Assembly (NCBI RefSeq): GCF_023278085.1
Contig: NZ_CP066265.1
Coordinates: 4,660,501-4,724,500 of the forward strand
Direction: 5' to 3'
Source of the DNA: Pseudomonas syringae
GTDB lineage: Bacteria; Pseudomonadota; Gammaproteobacteria; Pseudomonadales; Pseudomonadaceae
DNA: 64,000 nt
Every line of letters begins with the position of its first letter. The first letter of the stretch is position 1. Below are positions 61,402 to 64,000 of the stretch, piece after piece. Both the position numbers and the translations under genes were made by a program. The notes under the pieces are model-generated. The model was given only the letters and a program-made list of their open reading frames with translations, ran no database searches and was not told the origin of the DNA.

Positions 61402-64000
61402 GTGCGCTGGCTCAGGATTGCCATAGCCTCAACGGTCGGATTGCTGACCTTGCTGTTCATGCTGTCGGCTCAGGCAGAGCATGGTGCAGGCTGGTCAACG
61501 CTGCTCGACGAAAACGCCAGCCTGACGCTGGATGAAATCCGTTCTGCGCGCTATCAGAATCAATTCAGCCCCACTGAACTGGAACGTGTCAGCGCTACCG
61601 AGCGCAGCGGTGCGGTGTGGCTGCATTACCGGTTGCACCCCACCCAGCATGAGCAACTGCTGCGCATCTTCGCGCCGGACCTTGCCAGCGCCGACATGTA
61701 TGTCATGGATGGTGACCAGTTGATCGATCACCTGCGCACCGGCAATGAGGTGCCTGTTGAAGATCAGCGCCTGCCTTCCAACGATTTCCTGCTGCCCATC
61801 CCGCAAAGCGCCGCCCCTCTGGATATCTACCTGAGGCTTGTATCGGCCCAGAAAATGCGCCCCAGCATTACGCTGGAACCGGCAATCCAGAGCGCTGCAG
61901 ACGAGACCGAACCGTTTCTGTTCGGCCTGCTGTTTGGCGCCCTGGCGATGCTGATCGTGCAGAACCTGACGCGCTACGGGCATACCCGCTCACGCAGCAA
62001 CCTGTGGCTGGCGGCCTGTGAGGCCTTGCTCGGGCTTAGCGCCCTGCTGCTGCTCAACCTGCTGCGCCCGATCGACCCGTGGCACATCGCCCAGACGCCC
62101 AGTGCGCACCTGGCCTTGCTGCTGGCTGCCGTGGCAGGCCTCATCTACACCCACTGTTTCTTCGTCCATCGCAATGCACGCAAGCTCGATCGACTGCTGT
62201 TGGGCAACGCCGTACTCATGGGGCTTGGCGCGCTGATCGTGCTGTTTGACAGCACGCTGCCGATCAACATCCTGACCTTTTTACTGGTGTCGCTGACCAC
62301 CCTGAGCATCCTCGCGGTGTCGGTATGGCACTGGCAGAAAGGCTATCGTTCGGCACGTCTGTTCGTAATGGGGATGATCACCTTCAATATCGGTTACATG
62401 GTGGTCCTGCCGGGCCTGTTGTGGCTGAGCCTGATCCCGCCACAATGGCTGATACTCGCGTTGCTGAGCGTGTTCTGCATCAGCGGCCTGTTGATGAGCC
62501 TGGCCCTGAGCGAACGCCATCGCAGCATTACCGAGGACCGCTTCAGCCTCAGCCGCGATCAGGCCGCCAGCACCGCTGAAATCAATGCCAAGGCAGAATT
62601 TCTGGCCAAGATCAGCCATGAGATACGCACCCCCATGAACGGCGTGCTGGGCATGACCGAGCTGTTGCTTGGCACGCCGCTTTCGGTCAAGCAACGCGAC
62701 TATGTCCAGACGATTCACAGTGCCGGTAACGAACTGCTGACGCTGATCAACGAGATTCTCGACATCACCAAGCTTGAATCAGGGCAGATCGAACTCGACG
62801 ATGTGCAGTTCGATATCAGCGCGCTGGTCGAGGACTGTCTAAACATTTTCCGCGCCAAAGCCGAGCAGCAGCAGGTCGAACTGATCAGCCTTATCCAGCC
62901 GCAGGTGCCTCGCGTTATCAACGGCGATCCGACCCGCTTGCGTCAAACGCTGCTGAGTCTGCTGGAAAACGCCCTGAAGAAAACCGACGAAGGCGAAATC
63001 CTGTTGGCTGTAGCGCTGGAAACGTCCAGAACCGGCCCTTCTCGCTTGCGCATTGCGGTTCAGGACAGCGGCGAGTCGCTGTCCGACGAAGAGCGCGACG
63101 AACTGTTGCATGCCGAACTGCACAGCAGGAACTTCCTCGCCAGCAGCAGGCTCGGCGGTCATCTGGGGCTGGTGATTGCCCGACAGTTGATCGTGTTGAT
63201 GGACGGCGAATTCGGTATCCAGAACAGCGGCACGCCAGGCAACACCCTATGGCTGACCCTGCCGCTGGACGCCAAGCTGCTGGAACAGCCGACCATCGAT
63301 CTGGACAGCCCGCTGAAAGATGCCAGGGTGCTGGTGGTCGACGACAACGATACCTGCCGCAAGGTGCTGGTCCAGCAATGCAGCGCCTGGGGCCTGAATG
63401 TCAGCGCCGTGGCGTCCGGCAAGGAGGCCCTCGCACTGCTGCGCACCAAGGCGCACCTGCGTGACTATTTCGACGTGGTCCTGCTGGACCAGAACATGCC
63501 CGGCATGACCGGCATGCAACTGGCCGCCAAGATCAAGGAAGACCCAAGCCTGAACCACGACATCCTGCTGATCATGCTCACCGGCATCAGCAATGCGCCC
63601 AGCAAGATCATCGCCCGCAACTCCGGCATCAAGCGCATTCTGGCCAAACCCGTGGCGGGCTATACGCTCAAGACCACCCTGGCCGATGAACTGACTCAAC
63701 TGAACAAAGGCGTCACGGCGCCCAAGACCAGCCCGGTGTTCAATACGCCGGTCAGCGTACCGAGTGACTTCCGGATCCTGGTGGCTGAAGACAACAGCAT
63801 CTCCACCAAGGTGATTCGCGGCATGCTCGGCAAGCTCAATCTGAATCCCGATACCGCCAGCAATGGTGAAGAAGCGCTACGCGCCATGAAAGCGCAGCGC
63901 TACGACCTGGTGCTGATGGATTGCGAAATGCCGATCCTCGACGGTTTCTCGGCCACCGAGCAATTGCGCGCCTGGGAAGTCGGCAATCAGCGGGTCCGCA
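61402..64000 (+). CDS. retS: Hybrid sensor kinase RetS (3' end beyond the window)
   Basis: 866 codons are present and the frame is open at the window edge; about 60-80 residues should be missing. After a signal peptide there is a periplasmic 7TMR-DISMED2 domain (about residues 30-160), seven membrane helices (about 170-375), a kinase region with phosphoacceptor H406 in [10 protein letters not shown], then two receivers with D696 ([10 protein letters not shown]) and D840 ([12 protein letters not shown]). In P. aeruginosa RetS blocks GacS and so shifts cells toward motility and acute virulence and away from biofilm. The GTG at 61402 follows GAAGGGA. Gene order after purD supports the name. Confidence 0.93.
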   Translation, partial: MRWLRIAIASTVGLLTLLFMLSAQAEHGAGWSTLLDENASLTLDEIRSARYQNQFSPTELERVSATERSGAVWLHYRLHPTQHEQLLRIFAPDLASADMYVMDGDQLIDHLRTGNEVPVEDQRLPSNDFLLPIPQSAAPLDIYLRLVSAQKMRPSITLEPAIQSAADETEPFLFGLLFGALAMLIVQNLTRYGHTRSRSNLWLAACEALLGLSALLLLNLLRPIDPWHIAQTPSAHLALLLAAVAGLIYTHCFFVHRNARKLDRLLLGNAVLMGLGALIVLFDSTLPINILTFLLVSLTTLSILAVSVWHWQKGYRSARLFVMGMITFNIGYMVVLPGLLWLSLIPPQWLILALLSVFCISGLLMSLALSERHRSITEDRFSLSRDQAASTAEINAKAEFLAKISHEIRTPMNGVLGMTELLLGTPLSVKQRDYVQTIHSAGNELLTLINEILDITKLESGQIELDDVQFDISALVEDCLNIFRAKAEQQQVELISLIQPQVPRVINGDPTRLRQTLLSLLENALKKTDEGEILLAVALETSRTGPSRLRIAVQDSGESLSDEERDELLHAELHSRNFLASSRLGGHLGLVIARQLIVLMDGEFGIQNSGTPGNTLWLTLPLDAKLLEQPTIDLDSPLKDARVLVVDDNDTCRKVLVQQCSAWGLNVSAVASGKEALALLRTKAHLRDYFDVVLLDQNMPGMTGMQLAAKIKEDPSLNHDILLIMLTGISNAPSKIIARNSGIKRILAKPVAGYTLKTTLADELTQLNKGVTAPKTSPVFNTPVSVPSDFRILVAEDNSISTKVIRGMLGKLNLNPDTASNGEEALRAMKAQRYDLVLMDCEMPILDGFSATEQLRAWEVGNQRVR

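Overview
The window reads as chromosomal DNA of a fluorescent Pseudomonas, most likely of the P. syringae group. The evidence is the high-GC coding style, very close matches in gene content and order to known Pseudomonas blocks (sltB3/lipA-lipB/dacC-rlpA-mltB-rodA-mrdA-rlmH-rsfS-nadD-proA; pprA/fppA/pprB with Tad pilus genes; gcbA-DUF2333-Nudix-SUI1-speA; dsbD-aroQ-accBC-prmA-dusB-fis-purHD-retS), and typical Pseudomonas intergenic palindromes. The species call is inference. No rRNA or tRNA gene, insertion sequence, CRISPR array or prophage was seen.

Layout. 1-2280: arfA (ribosome rescue) and a lipoprotein lytic transglycosylase, bracketed by palindromic repeats including three tandem units of about 139 bp. 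2293-13703: a minus-strand run for lipoate synthesis (lipA, lipB, ybeD), cell-wall elongation and remodelling (dacC, rlpA, mltB, rodA, mrdA), ribosome maturation (rlmH, rsfS), NAD synthesis (nadD) and proline synthesis (proA). 14010-16019: alkyladenine glycosylase and a DedA-PAP2 fusion. 16114-22865: first Tad/Flp pilus module (tadG-like, pprA kinase, TadE-like pseudopilin, fppA prepilin peptidase, pprB regulator). 22885-29084: gcbA diguanylate cyclase, DUF2333, Nudix, SUI1-like protein and speA. 29332-41719: accessory stretch with a short orphan VgrG-like protein, a lipoprotein alpha/beta hydrolase, a MATE exporter, an alpha-2-macroglobulin/PBP1c pair and a lone receiver protein. 41760-49830: second Tad module (flp, rcpC, rcpA, tadZ, tadA-D, DUF3613). 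49937-61311: housekeeping genes for cytochrome/disulfide redox, shikimate, fatty-acid synthesis, L11 methylation, dusB-fis and purines. 61402-end: retS, cut by the window edge.

How the genes work together. Two themes dominate. One is the envelope: peptidoglycan synthesis (rodA, mrdA, pbpC), trimming (dacC, mltB, SltB3-like, rlpA) and periplasmic defence (alpha-2-macroglobulin). The other is the surface-attachment decision: Tad pilus parts under PprA/PprB, the c-di-GMP cyclase GcbA, polyamine synthesis by SpeA, and the RetS hybrid sensor. The Tad system is split into two modules about 19 kb apart, whereas in P. aeruginosa (from memory) it is one block.

Limits. Product names come from reading motifs and recalled family members, not from searches. 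Start codons were chosen by ribosome-binding sites, signal peptides and overlaps, and several remain uncertain. I saw no wholly new multi-gene system. The best leads are the hairpin inside arfA, the receiver protein beside flp, the orphan VgrG-like gene, and the split Tad locus.
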